Of a stretch of 64,000 nucleotides of DNA, positions 8,303-16,783 are shown piece after piece. Below the pieces are notes generated by a model. The model worked only from the letters and a program-made list of their open reading frames with translations. It was not told the origin of the DNA and searched no databases. Within the stretch, counting starts at the first letter, position 1. Each line of letters starts with the position of its first letter. The stretch is from assembly GCA_036008175.1 (NCBI GenBank), contig DASYOB010000059.1, forward strand, positions 1 to 64,000, given 5' to 3'. The DNA is from DATARH01 sp036008175. GTDB lineage: Bacteria > Pseudomonadota > Alphaproteobacteria > ATCC43930 > CGMCC-115725. A program made the translations under genes and the position numbers.

Positions 8303-9823
8303 TCAGCTCTGGTCCAGGCGCAGCGCGACGAAACGCAGGTCGCCCTGGCGCTCGACCAGGAGCAGGATCGACTTGCGACCGGCACGTTTTGCATCGTCGA
8401 TCTTGCCGGTCACCTCGCCGGTGTTTTTGACCTCCTCCTGCGCCGCTTCCATGATCACGTCGCCCGGCTTCAGGCCCTTCTCGGCCCCTGGGCTGTCCTT
8501 GCCCACCGCCACGACCACGACGCCCTTGGCATCGTCGCTCAGCGAGAATTTGTCTTTCAGCTCCGGAGTGAGATTGGACAGCGTCAGTCCGAGGGCGGTA
8601 ACAGTGCTGCCTTCCACCTTTGGCGCCTTGTTCTTCGGCGGTTCCTGCACGTCGGCCGTTTCGGTTTCTTCGAGCTTGCCTACCTTGACCTGCAGCTTTG
8701 TCTCCTGACGCTTGCGCCAGACCGTCACCGGCACGGTCTTATTTACGTTGGTGCCAGCGACAAGCCGCGGCAGGTGGCGCATATCGACGACGGGCTTGCC
8801 GTCGAAACTCAGGATCACGTCACCAGGCTGGATACCGCCAGTCTGGGCCGGGCCATTGTCGTTGACGCTGGCGACCAGCGCTCCGCGCGCCTTGTCCAGG
8901 CCTAGGCTCTCGGCGATCTCATCGGTGACTGCTTGGATCCGGACGCCGAGCCAGCCGCGATGCACGTTGTGATCGGGCTCGCCGATCAGTTCGGCCGCCA
9001 CCGATTTAGCGATCGCCGACGGAATCGCGAAGCCGATCCCGATCGAGCCGCCGGAGGGCGAATAGATCGCCGTCGCGATGCCGATCACCTGGCCGTCCAT
9101 GTTGAACAGCGGCCCGCCGGAATTGCCGCGGTTGATCGAGGCGTCGGTCTGCAGAAAGTCATCGTAGGGGCCTGAGTTGATGTCGCGCTGGCGCGCCGAC
9201 AGGATACCGGCGGTGACGCTGCCGCCGAGCCCGAACGGGTTTCCGATGGCCAGCACCCAGTCGCCGACCCGCGCCTTGTCGCTATCGCCCCAATTGACCG
9301 CAATCAGCGGCTTGTCGGTCTTGACCTTCAACACCGCGACATCCGTCTTGGTGTCGCGGCCGACCAGTTCGGCTTTGAGGCTGGTGTCGTCGTGCAGAAT
9401 GACGGTGATCTCGTCGGCGTCGGCAATCACATGATTGTTGGTCACGATGTAACCCCCGGGATCGATGATGAATCCCGAGCCGAGCGATGTGGCCTTTCGC
9501 GGCTGCGCCTCCGGGCGCTCGCTATGCTGGCCGTGATGATCGAAAAAGTCCTTGAAAAATTCCTCGAACGGCGATCCGGGCGGAAATTGCGGCCGATTGG
9601 GAGTGGGTTGATCGCCCGAGTGCTGCTGGTGGGACGATTCCGGCTTCAGCGTCTGGGTCGTCGAGATGTTGACGACGGAGGGCAGCAGTTTGTCGGCAAG
9701 ATCGGCGAACCCGTCCGGGGCCGGACGTGCGGCTGCCGGCTGAGACGCGGCGAAGGCCGCGATCAGCACGGTAGCGCAGGCAACCGCGGCGCAGTGCCGC
9801 AAATTAGATGACACGCAGGACAC
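8303..9823 (-). CDS. degP: Periplasmic Do-family serine protease/chaperone with two PDZ domains
   Basis: 506 aa. A signal peptide (hydrophobic segment to AAARP, about residue 33) directs it to the periplasm. The trypsin-like domain carries the His (NNHVIADADE), Asp (DTKTDVAVL) and Ser (GNSGGPLFN) triad, and two PDZ domains follow. It degrades or refolds misfolded envelope proteins. The GTG start is supported by GAGGAG about 9 nt upstream. It lies downstream of hflK-hflC-DUF2065, a common alphaproteobacterial arrangement of envelope quality-control genes. Could equally be named mucD or degQ. Confidence 0.94.
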   Translation of the reverse strand: MSCVSSNLRHCAAVACATVLIAAFAASQPAAARPAPDGFADLADKLLPSVVNISTTQTLKPESSHQQHSGDQPTPNRPQFPPGSPFEEFFKDFFDHHGQHSERPEAQPRKATSLGSGFIIDPGGYIVTNNHVIADADEITVILHDDTSLKAELVGRDTKTDVAVLKVKTDKPLIAVNWGDSDKARVGDWVLAIGNPFGLGGSVTAGILSARQRDINSGPYDDFLQTDASINRGNSGGPLFNMDGQVIGIATAIYSPSGGSIGIGFAIPSAIAKSVAAELIGEPDHNVHRGWLGVRIQAVTDEIAESLGLDKARGALVASVNDNGPAQTGGIQPGDVILSFDGKPVVDMRHLPRLVAGTNVNKTVPVTVWRKRQETKLQVKVGKLEETETADVQEPPKNKAPKVEGSTVTALGLTLSNLTPELKDKFSLSDDAKGVVVVAVGKDSPGAEKGLKPGDVIMEAAQEEVKNTGEVTGKIDDAKRAGRKSILLLVERQGDLRFVALRLDQS

Positions 9824-10009
9824 CTTGATCGACTCCTCGCAGCAAAGGCCGGGAACGCGCGGCGGCTAATCCAATGCGATAAAACCTGGTCTGCAATTAT
9901 TCGCAGCCAAGCCAGCGGGTTCGCCTCCGGAACGACGCCCGGATCACACCGCCAGGAAAGATTACGGCGGAAGCCGAGGCCAAGCCAGATCCGTTCGCAA
10001 ACCGCTGAT

Positions 10010-10195
10010 TCAGCGACGCAAGAGCCATACCAGCACGACCCCGATGCAGGCCGCCAAGAGACCAGCAGCGCGTAACGCCTGCGGCGGCACCGCCAAGGCC
10101 CGCGCCGCGACCCGCTTCATGGCCTCCGGAAATAGGGCATAAAGAACGCCCTCTATGACAAGTACAAGGGCAAGCCCGGTCCATAGGTCCCGCAT
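10010..10195 (-). CDS. DUF2065 small membrane protein
   Basis: 61 aa with two predicted membrane helices (about residues 4-22 and 40-58), matching the DUF2065 pattern MRDLWTGLALVLVIEGVLYA with the FPEAMKR block. The internal ATG at 10195 is the family start; longer upstream reading is low-complexity Arg/Pro from overlapping frames. It sits between hflC and degP, the usual place for this family in proteobacteria, and probably belongs to the same transcript. Function unknown. Confidence 0.85.
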   Translation of the reverse strand: MRDLWTGLALVLVIEGVLYALFPEAMKRVAARALAVPPQALRAAGLLAACIGVVLVWLLRR

Positions 10196-10235
10196 CAACC
10201 AGTTGAGACGGCGCGGTTCGCGCCAGTCTCTGCGC

Positions 10236-11213
10236 TCACGGCGAGCGGCCGGCGCCCGAAGCCGGGGCGCCGGCGGCGGCCGGCGGCGCGGCCGGTTGCG
10301 GCTTCGGCCCGGAAGGCGCGCCGGCGGCGCTCGCGGCGGCCGAGCCGATCCCCTGCGCACCACTGAAAAACCGGAAGAAATTGCCCTCGGGCGTCAGTAC
10401 AAACGACGTATCGTGGCCATTGAGGGCTTCGCGATAAGCCTGCAGCGATCGATAGAAGGCAAAGAACTCTTTGTCCTTTCCGAAGGCGTCGGCATAGATC
10501 TTGATCGACTGCGCGTCGCCATCGCCGCGCACCCGCTGCGCGTCGCGCTGCGCCTCGGCCAGGATCACGGTGCGCTCGCGCTCGGCGTTGGCGCGCACGG
10601 TTTGTGCCGCCTCGGCGCCCTCGCCGCGGTATTGCCGCGCCTGCTGCTCGCGTTCGGACTGCATCCGGGCATAGACAGCCTGGCTGTTTTCTTCCGGCAG
10701 ATCGGCGCGGCGCAGCCGCACATCGACCACATCGATGCCGAATGCCTTGGCCTGTGCGGCCACTTCGTCGCGGATCTGCCGCATGATCGCGGCGCGCTTT
10801 TCCGACAGGATGTCGTTCAAGGTGACGCTGCCCAATACGCGGCGCAGACTGCCGGTCACGAGTGCCGACAGCCGAGCGCGCACGCCCGCCTCGGAGCCGA
10901 CCGTCTGATAAAACAGCAGCGGGTTGGTGATGCGGTAGCGGGTGTAGGTGTCGGTGACCAGGCGCTTCTGGTCGGAAACGATCACCTCTTCGTGCGGCGG
11001 CTCGAAGTCCAGCACCCGGTTGTCGTAAAAAATCACGTTCTCGACAAACGGCCGCTTGAACCAAAGCCCGGGCTCGCGCGCCACCCGGCGCACCTCGCCA
11101 AGCTGCAAGACGAGCGCCTGCTCGGTCTGGTCGACGATAAAGGTCGAACTCGACACCAGGACGCCGGCGACGACCAAAATAACGCCGAGAACGGCGAGGA
11201 GGCGGCGGTTCAT
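10236..11213 (-). CDS. hflC: FtsH protease modulator HflC
   Basis: 325 aa. N-terminal membrane anchor (residues 5-23) followed by an SPFH/prohibitin domain; with HflK it forms the large periplasmic complex around FtsH. The C-terminal tail is Ala/Pro-rich. Its ATG overlaps the stop of hflK as ATGA, so translation is coupled. It is followed by DUF2065 and degP. Confidence 0.95.
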   Translation of the reverse strand: MNRRLLAVLGVILVVAGVLVSSSTFIVDQTEQALVLQLGEVRRVAREPGLWFKRPFVENVIFYDNRVLDFEPPHEEVIVSDQKRLVTDTYTRYRITNPLLFYQTVGSEAGVRARLSALVTGSLRRVLGSVTLNDILSEKRAAIMRQIRDEVAAQAKAFGIDVVDVRLRRADLPEENSQAVYARMQSEREQQARQYRGEGAEAAQTVRANAERERTVILAEAQRDAQRVRGDGDAQSIKIYADAFGKDKEFFAFYRSLQAYREALNGHDTSFVLTPEGNFFRFFSGAQGIGSAAASAAGAPSGPKPQPAAPPAAAGAPASGAGRSP

Positions 11214-12448
11214 GGCCGGCGCCCAATCGAAGGCTGACCGGCGGCGGGCGGTTGCGGCGCGGCGGTCGACGGCGCACCTGCATTCGGCGTGCCGGCAGCA
11301 GCGGAAGTGGGCGGTGTTTGTCCGAGCAGACTCGGCAACGGCAGATAAGGCAACACGCCGCTCTGCCCTTCCGACGCCTTGTCAATGATGATCTTGTTGC
11401 TGTTCTTCAGGATCTCTTCCATCGTCTCGATATAGAGCCGCTGAACCGTCACGTCCTGCGCCACTTTGAAAGCGTTGTAGACATCGGTGAATCGGTCGGC
11501 GTCGCCCTGCGAGCGGGCGACGATCTCGGCGTGGTAGGCCTCGGCCTCCTGTCGGATCCGCACGGCGTCGCCGCGCGCCCGCGGGATGATGTCGTTGCGA
11601 TAGGCCTCGGCCTCGTTGCGCAACCGCTCTTTATCGGCGAGGGCACGCTGCACGTCGCGGAAGGATTCGATGACCGGCGCCGGCGGGTCGACCTTGGCCA
11701 GCTGCACCTGGGTGATCTCGATCCCGGCGCCATATGAGTCGAGGATGCGCTGCAGCAGATGCTGCGTGTCGGTCTCGATCTTGCCGCGGCCTTCCGCGAG
11801 CGCTTGCGCGATCGGGGTCTCGCCGACGATTTCGCGCATCGCACTCTCGGCTGCCGATTTCACGGTGCCTTCCGGATTGCGGATATTGAACAGGTAGGAT
11901 TGCGCGTCCTTGATGAGCCAGAAGACGGTGAAGTTGATGTCGACGATGTTTTCATCACCGGTCAGCATCAGCGCCTCTTCCGGCAGATCGCGACCCGTGC
12001 CGGTCCGGGTTACCGCCCCCTCGCCGGAGCGAAACCCGATCTCGGTACGGTTGATGCGGGTGACGCTCGGACGCAGCACGCTCTCGATCGGCGTCGGCAG
12101 GTGATAGTTCAAGCCGGGCTGGGTGGTGCGGTTATACGCCCCAAAACGGAGCACCACGCCAACCTCGTCGGGCAGGACACGGTAGATCCCGCTTGCCAGC
12201 CACAGCACGATGACGGCGATAACGACGATCGCGATGCCGGTGCCCATGCCGGCGCCGCCGGGGAAGAGACGCCGGAACCGGTCCTGACTGCGGCGCAGCA
12301 TCTCCTCGAAATTCGGCGGCTGCGGCCCACGCGGGCCCCGAGGGCCGGTCGGTCCGCCGCCGTTGCCGCGCCCGCCGCCCCAAGGGCCGCCACCGCCGCC
12401 GCGAGGCCCGGTGCCCCAGGGACCACCGCCCTCACTCTGCCAGATCAT
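11210..12448 (-). CDS. hflK: FtsH protease modulator HflK
   Basis: 412 aa. A Gly/Pro/Trp-rich cytoplasmic N-terminus (residues 1-45) precedes a membrane segment near 72-92, then an SPFH domain beginning around YRVLPDEVGVVLRFG, and an Ala/Pro-rich C-terminus. It is a partner of HflC in regulating FtsH. It is the first gene of the hflK-hflC-DUF2065-degP group and is divergent from mrp, with about 200 nt between them. Confidence 0.95.
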   Translation of the reverse strand: MIWQSEGGGPWGTGPRGGGGGPWGGGRGNGGGPTGPRGPRGPQPPNFEEMLRRSQDRFRRLFPGGAGMGTGIAIVVIAVIVLWLASGIYRVLPDEVGVVLRFGAYNRTTQPGLNYHLPTPIESVLRPSVTRINRTEIGFRSGEGAVTRTGTGRDLPEEALMLTGDENIVDINFTVFWLIKDAQSYLFNIRNPEGTVKSAAESAMREIVGETPIAQALAEGRGKIETDTQHLLQRILDSYGAGIEITQVQLAKVDPPAPVIESFRDVQRALADKERLRNEAEAYRNDIIPRARGDAVRIRQEAEAYHAEIVARSQGDADRFTDVYNAFKVAQDVTVQRLYIETMEEILKNSNKIIIDKASEGQSGVLPYLPLPSLLGQTPPTSAAAGTPNAGAPSTAAPQPPAAGQPSIGRRP

Positions 12449-12650
12449 CGAACTAGACCCTTTCCGCGGCCGCGATCCGGGCCACGATTTCTCGGAACCC
12501 GCGGCCGAGAGGACGCGGGCACGGAGATTCGGCCGATAGAGGGCGCGCGGGCGGGTGTTGTCAAGTGCCGGCGCCGCGCCTAAATGCCCTCAACCCCGGG
12601 CCTTCCCTCCCAGTGCGGAGGCTGGAAGACCGGGGACACAGGAGCAGAAA

Positions 12651-13772
12651 ATGGCCGTCACCGAGAGACAGATCCTCGACGCGCTGTCGCAGGTGCAAGA
12701 CCCCGAGAAGGGCGGCGACATCGTCTCGCTGGGCATGGTTTCCGGGGTGGTCGTGCGCGACGGCAATGTCGGCTTTGCGATCGAGGTCGAGCCGGAGCGC
12801 GGGCCGCGTCTCGAGCCGTTGCGCAAGGCCGCAGAACACGCGGTCGAGGTGATCCCCGGAGTGCTCTCAGTCAGCGCGGTGCTTACCGCCGAAGCAAAAC
12901 CGCGCGTCGCGGCGACGGCCTCGGCCGGCGCCCGGCCAGCCGCCGCTGCCGGCGCCGGCAAGAACGCGCTTGCTCCCGGCGTGCGGGCGATTGTGGCGGT
13001 CGCCTCCGGCAAGGGCGGGGTCGGCAAATCGACCGTCGCCTCGAACCTGGCGCTGGCGCTGCGCGCGAACGGCCTCTCGGTCGGGGTGCTCGACGCCGAC
13101 ATATACGGCCCATCGATGCCGCGCATGCTCGGTATTTCCGGGCGGCCGAGCTCGGCCGACGGCAAGATCCTGCGCCCGATGGAGAATTACGGGCTGAAAT
13201 GCATGTCGATCGGCTTCCTCGTGCCCGAGGACACACCGATGATCTGGCGCGGGCCGATGGTGATGAGCGCGTTGCAGCAGATGCTGCGCGAAGTCGATTG
13301 GGGCGAGCTCGACATCATGATCGTCGACATGCCGCCCGGCACCGGCGATGCGCAATTGACGATGGCTCAGCAGGTCTCGCTCGCCGGCGCGGTCATCGTC
13401 TCGACGCCGCAGGACATCGCGCTGATCGACGCCCGCAAGGGGCTCAATATGTTCAAGAAAGTCGATGTGCCGGTGCTCGGCATCATCGAGAACATGAGCT
13501 ACTTCCTGTGCCCGCACTGCGGCGAGCGCAGCGACATTTTCAGCCATGGCGGCGCCCGCCGCGAGGCCGAGCATCTCGGCACCGACTTTTTGGGCGAGAT
13601 ACCGATCGACCTGGCGATCCGCGAAACCTCCGATGAAGGCCGGCCGATCGTGGTGTCGCAGCCCGATTCACCCTATTCCCGAACCTTCCGCGACATCGCG
13701 GCGCGGATCTGGGAGAAGGTCTCGGGCGAGGCCCCGGCTCGCCGCGCCGCACCACGGATCGTCGTGGAGTAG
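12651..13772 (+). CDS. apbC: Mrp/ApbC iron-sulfur cluster carrier ATPase
   Basis: 373 aa. An N-terminal MIP18/DUF59 domain (residues 5-80) and a low-complexity Ala linker are followed by a P-loop ATPase with GKGGVGKST and the deviant Walker A Lys. CPHCGE near residue 285 provides the paired cysteines that bind the Fe-S cluster between protomers. It delivers Fe-S clusters to apoproteins. The start at 12651 is chosen because ACAGGAG (12638-12644) lies 6 nt upstream; the upstream in-frame sequence is not family-like. Confidence 0.94.
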   Translation: MAVTERQILDALSQVQDPEKGGDIVSLGMVSGVVVRDGNVGFAIEVEPERGPRLEPLRKAAEHAVEVIPGVLSVSAVLTAEAKPRVAATASAGARPAAAAGAGKNALAPGVRAIVAVASGKGGVGKSTVASNLALALRANGLSVGVLDADIYGPSMPRMLGISGRPSSADGKILRPMENYGLKCMSIGFLVPEDTPMIWRGPMVMSALQQMLREVDWGELDIMIVDMPPGTGDAQLTMAQQVSLAGAVIVSTPQDIALIDARKGLNMFKKVDVPVLGIIENMSYFLCPHCGERSDIFSHGGARREAEHLGTDFLGEIPIDLAIRETSDEGRPIVVSQPDSPYSRTFRDIAARIWEKVSGEAPARRAAPRIVVE

Positions 13773-14066
13773 GCGCCCCTCACTACCGTGCGCCGGGCGC
13801 AAAATTCCCTGTTAACAGGGAATTTTGCCGAATTTCGTATACCCTGTTGCGTTGAGCGAGCGCAGAAAGCGGGGCATCTCGGCGCGTGTCGCATGGCATT
13901 GGGGGCCTCCAGCCCCTCGGTAGCAGGGAATTCAGCGCATCGAAATGGCTGAAAAACGTCCCGAACAGGGAATTGCGCATCTCCGTTCGCCTGTTACAAT
14001 TATTGGCTTGATAATTGGGATTAATTGGTGTATTGTCAAGTAGGATTGCCAAAGTTGGCGGCGGAG
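13773..14066. repeat. Gene-free CAGGGAATT repeat region with a 30-bp perfect palindrome
   Basis: There is no supported gene in these 294 nt between the convergent mrp and DUF1272 genes. Positions 13799-13828 form a perfect 30-bp palindrome centred on GTTAAC. The 9-mer CAGGGAATT recurs in direct orientation at 13816, 13924 and 13966 and inverted at 13803-13811, and partial CCTGTT words occur at about 13842 and 13988. Such CAGGGAATT-rich remnants occur in other alphaproteobacterial intergenic regions as I recall them. The 89-residue reading across the region looks like translated repeat, not a protein. Confidence 0.6.
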
Positions 14067-14375
14067 TCAGCGCTCATCGGGGCTGACGTCTCGAACCCGA
14101 GCGATGAAAGCAGCAAGCTCGGCCCTGTCGCATTTCAGATGGACGCGCTTCGCCGAGGCGGGCTGCTTGCCGCGGCTGACGCCGGGGCGCCATTCGGTTC
14201 GCGGGCGGATCGGGCGCGGTGCGAAACCGCCGCCGCAGTTCGGACAGACGTTCGACAGCGCGTTTTCGACGCAATCGGCGCAGAAAGTGCACTCGTAGCT
14301 GCAGATCCGCGCATCGGCCGCGTCGGGCGGCAGGTCCTTGTCGCAATACTCGCAGTCGGGCCTAAGTTCGAGCAT
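14067..14375 (-). CDS. DUF1272 zinc-ribbon-like protein
   Basis: 102 aa. The first 60 residues follow the DUF1272 pattern MLELRPDCEYCDKDLPPDA then ICSYECTFCADCVEN then VCPNCGGGF, giving four Cys pairs that very probably bind zinc. The C-terminal 40 residues are basic. Function unknown. It starts 3 nt after the stop of the 65-aa gene upstream, so the two are probably co-translated. Confidence 0.88.
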   Translation of the reverse strand: MLELRPDCEYCDKDLPPDAADARICSYECTFCADCVENALSNVCPNCGGGFAPRPIRPRTEWRPGVSRGKQPASAKRVHLKCDRAELAAFIARVRDVSPDER

Positions 14376-14378
14376 AGG

Positions 14379-14576
14379 TCAGCGCACCTGGACGACATCC
14401 TGGGCGAAGATCATTTCCTCCTGGCCAATCAGGGCGGGGTCGCGCGGCGACTCGATATAACGCGCGAAAACCCACACGCCGTCGGCCGGGTTGGAGACCA
14501 CCTCGGCGACGGCGCCGTCCAAGAGCGCGATGCGGGTGCCGGGCGCCAGAGTACGGATGTTGACCGGATCGCTCAT
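14379..14576 (-). CDS. Small conserved-looking hypothetical protein
   Basis: 65 aa from the ATG at 14576. No signal peptide or membrane segment. It reads as a compact acidic beta-rich domain (GTRIALLDGAVAEVVSNP, then GVWVFARYIESP, ending DVVQVR). I do not recognise the family. Its tight 3-nt spacing to the DUF1272 gene suggests a two-gene unit. An in-frame upstream extension is Arg-rich and lies in repeat DNA, so it is excluded. Confidence 0.55.
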   Translation of the reverse strand: MSDPVNIRTLAPGTRIALLDGAVAEVVSNPADGVWVFARYIESPRDPALIGQEEMIFAQDVVQVR

Positions 14577-14600
14577 GCTGGGAGCCTGGGACCGACGGCG

Positions 14601-14717
14601 GTGCGTCCTTCGAGGCCTCGCTTTGCGAGGCACCTCAGGATGACGTTCTTTCTAAATATCACCATAGACTTACGTCATCCTGAGGAGCGCCCAACGGGCG
14701 CGTCTCGAAGGACGCAC
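14601..14717. repeat. Inverted pair of an alphaproteobacterial palindromic repeat
   Basis: The left arm (14601-14646) and right arm (14672-14717) are imperfect inverted copies. Both contain GTGCGTCCTTCGAG, or its complement, at the outer end and ATCCTGAGG, or its complement, at the inner end, separated by about 25 nt of AT-rich DNA. The unit resembles the CATCCTGAGG...CTCGAAGGA elements common between genes in alphaproteobacteria. As RNA it would fold into a long hairpin between the Rieske operon end and the DUF1272 unit. Confidence 0.7.
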
Positions 14718-14736
14718 CGCGCTAATGTAGCGACCG

Positions 14737-16119
14737 TCATTCCGCGGCGGCGCGGTCATTGCGGCGCCAGGTGGCGAGCGCGTCCCAGTCCGGGGCCTCC
14801 ATGAACTCGGCCCAGCGGCGGTAGAAATTGCGCGCCGGCTGCTCCGAGGACTGCACGTCAGTGATGTCGATGACCTCGCCGGGGACGCGCAGTCCCTGGT
14901 ACTCGTAATTGGCGACCGCCGTGCCGATCCCCTGCTGGTAATTGTAGGGATGGCGCCGCGCGATCGTGCCGCGGCTGGCGGCATGGGCGTAGTTCCAGTT
15001 TTCCATGTCGTCCTGCTCGGTCATGCCGCCCGGGCCGGAATAGCGGATGTAATAGTCGCGCAGGAACGCCTTGACCTCGGAGGGCGCGTCCTTGTCGACA
15101 AAGAACCAGCGCCAGCATTCGGTCTGATGCGGCCCACGCGGGTGCCACGCCGCCATGGTACGCGGCTGGCGCGACAACAGCGCGGTGTTGGGAAAGATCT
15201 CGCCGGGCGCGCCGACCAGCCGAGCCATGTCGCCGAGCCGCCGCTGCTTCTCCTCTTCGCAATGCCGGAAGTATTCGGCGACGATCGGCGCGTTCTGATA
15301 GGCCGGCGGCGGCAGCTCGTCCTTCGGCAGGACGTAATGGATCGTCTGATGCCCGCGATCGGGGATGCAGACATGCAGTTTACGGCTGACGTTGCGCTCG
15401 CCCATATCGCGGCGGCCGCTGCCGGACGGCCCGATCCCGGCGAGGTCGACCGAGCGGTGGCTGATATTGTGATACGTGTCGCCACTGAAATTCTCGGCCG
15501 GGAATTTCCAGTTGCACGGCACCAGCCATTTCTCGATGCCGCCCAACACCTCGGCCTGGGCCTCGCGTCCGTCCCAGCCGTCGAGCTGCAGGTCGAGAAA
15601 GCGGGTGAAGTCGCCGAGATATTCAAGAAAGGGCGGCGCCGTGGGGTCCCAGGTCGCCCAGACGGAGCCCTTGTAGCGCGCCAGCTGCGCCACCTCGACG
15701 AGGCCCCATTGCGAGCGGTCCAAGGTGGAGTGGTAGGCCTCGCGGAAATACGGCACGCCGATGAGCCGCCCGTCGGTGCCATAGCTCCAGCCGTGATACG
15801 GGCAGGTGAAGACGGCGGTGTTGCCCTCGTCATAGCGGCACACCTTCATGCCGCGATGGCGGCAGGAATTGAGGAACACGTGAACCTCGCCGGCACGGTC
15901 ACGGCACAGGATCACCGACTCCTCGCCCATGCAGGCGGCCACAAAATCGCCGGGGTTCGGGATCTGGCTCTCATGGCCGACAAGGAGCCAGGCGCGGGCG
16001 AAGATCTTTTCCTGTTCCTCGGCGTAGATCGCCTCGTTGACAAAGATCTCGCGGCTGATCTCCGCGCTCTTCAGATCGACGAGCCCGGGACGATACCCGG
16101 AACTCGATGCGGTCGCCAT
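14737..16119 (-). CDS. Rieske non-haem iron oxygenase, large (alpha) subunit
   Basis: 460 aa. The Rieske [2Fe-2S] motif is CRHRG...CPYHGW (about residues 86-110). The C-terminal catalytic domain shows the mononuclear-iron region (GDTYHNISHRSVD, around residue 215). The family hydroxylates aromatic rings with electrons from a ferredoxin/reductase, neither of which is in the window. The beta subunit is encoded upstream on the same strand, 118 nt away, separated by a palindromic repeat. The substrate cannot be read from sequence. Confidence 0.92.
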   Translation of the reverse strand: MATASSSGYRPGLVDLKSAEISREIFVNEAIYAEEQEKIFARAWLLVGHESQIPNPGDFVAACMGEESVILCRDRAGEVHVFLNSCRHRGMKVCRYDEGNTAVFTCPYHGWSYGTDGRLIGVPYFREAYHSTLDRSQWGLVEVAQLARYKGSVWATWDPTAPPFLEYLGDFTRFLDLQLDGWDGREAQAEVLGGIEKWLVPCNWKFPAENFSGDTYHNISHRSVDLAGIGPSGSGRRDMGERNVSRKLHVCIPDRGHQTIHYVLPKDELPPPAYQNAPIVAEYFRHCEEEKQRRLGDMARLVGAPGEIFPNTALLSRQPRTMAAWHPRGPHQTECWRWFFVDKDAPSEVKAFLRDYYIRYSGPGGMTEQDDMENWNYAHAASRGTIARRHPYNYQQGIGTAVANYEYQGLRVPGEVIDITDVQSSEQPARNFYRRWAEFMEAPDWDALATWRRNDRAAAE

Positions 16120-16156
16120 GCGATGCCTCCCGGCTGGGCAATTCCTTATGCAGGTC

Positions 16157-16230
16157 GAGATTGCTTCGTTGCTTCGCTCCTCGCAATGACTATTCCCTTG
16201 GCGTCATTGCGAGCGGAGCGAATCAATCTC
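16157..16230. repeat. Palindromic GAGATTGCTTCG / CAATGAC intergenic repeat
   Basis: An imperfect inverted repeat: GAGATTGCTTCG...CGCAATGAC on the left (16157-16190) and GTCATTGCGAG...CAATCTC on the right (16203-16230), with a 12-nt loop. It lies in the 118-nt spacer between the Rieske beta and alpha genes, so their shared transcript would carry a stable hairpin. The sequence resembles a widespread alphaproteobacterial REP-like element. Confidence 0.7.
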
Positions 16231-16237
16231 GGTGGGC

Positions 16238-16783
16238 CTAGAAAAAGAAGGTCAGGTTTTTGCTTAGGAGCACATTCTGGTCGAGGATGATCTTGCGCCG
16301 CGCGATCCGCCAATCCCCGCCGACCCGGCGCAGCCGGTCCTCGCGCTTACCGACCAGGATGTCGGTCTCGGTCTCGACCCGGTTGCGGTAGATCAGGAAG
16401 CGGCATTTGACGGTGACTTCCTGCGCGTCGGCAACCGATGGCGTTGCCTCGATCACCTGCACGTTCGAGACGAGGTGCGAGATGCGCGACACCGGCTCCT
16501 CGGCCCAATGAATCCCGGTCAGGATCTGCTTGACCCGTCGGGTCAGCGTCTCCTTGCCCTCGTCGAACCAGTTGATGTCGGTGGTCTCACGGGTGAATTC
16601 GCGTTCGGCCTCGCCGAATTTGACATTGCGCCGCATCGGCATCCAGTAGCGGATGTCGTCGGCGAGAAGGCCGAGCCATTCCTCGTAGCGGCGCTCGTCC
16701 AACAGCTCGGCCTCGCGATAGAGGAACTCGGCGACATCCTGCACGAGCAAGAGGCGTGCGATGCGGTCGTCCCGGTCAGTCAT
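16238..16783 (-). CDS. Rieske oxygenase small (beta) subunit
   Basis: 181 aa from the ATG at 16783. It has the SnoaL/NTF2-like cone fold typical of ring-hydroxylating dioxygenase beta subunits, with FLYREAELLDERRYEEWL and DDIRYWMP near the N-terminus and a C-terminal RRVGGDWRIARRKIILDQ segment. It is a structural partner of the alpha subunit encoded downstream. Its start overlaps the end of the dehydrogenase gene by 8 nt, indicating translational coupling. Longer upstream reading is Ser/Arg-rich shadow sequence. Confidence 0.9.
   Translation of the reverse strand: MTDRDDRIARLLLVQDVAEFLYREAELLDERRYEEWLGLLADDIRYWMPMRRNVKFGEAEREFTRETTDINWFDEGKETLTRRVKQILTGIHWAEEPVSRISHLVSNVQVIEATPSVADAQEVTVKCRFLIYRNRVETETDILVGKREDRLRRVGGDWRIARRKIILDQNVLLSKNLTFFF

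Noticed and set aside
9897..10184. 95-codon frame overlapping DUF2065
   Set aside because: It overlaps the well-supported DUF2065 gene in another frame and has no family features.
13783..14052. 89-codon frame in the CAGGGAATT region
   Set aside because: The sequence is explained by the repeat, the frame lacks a ribosome site, and the reading contains translated copies of the repeat word.
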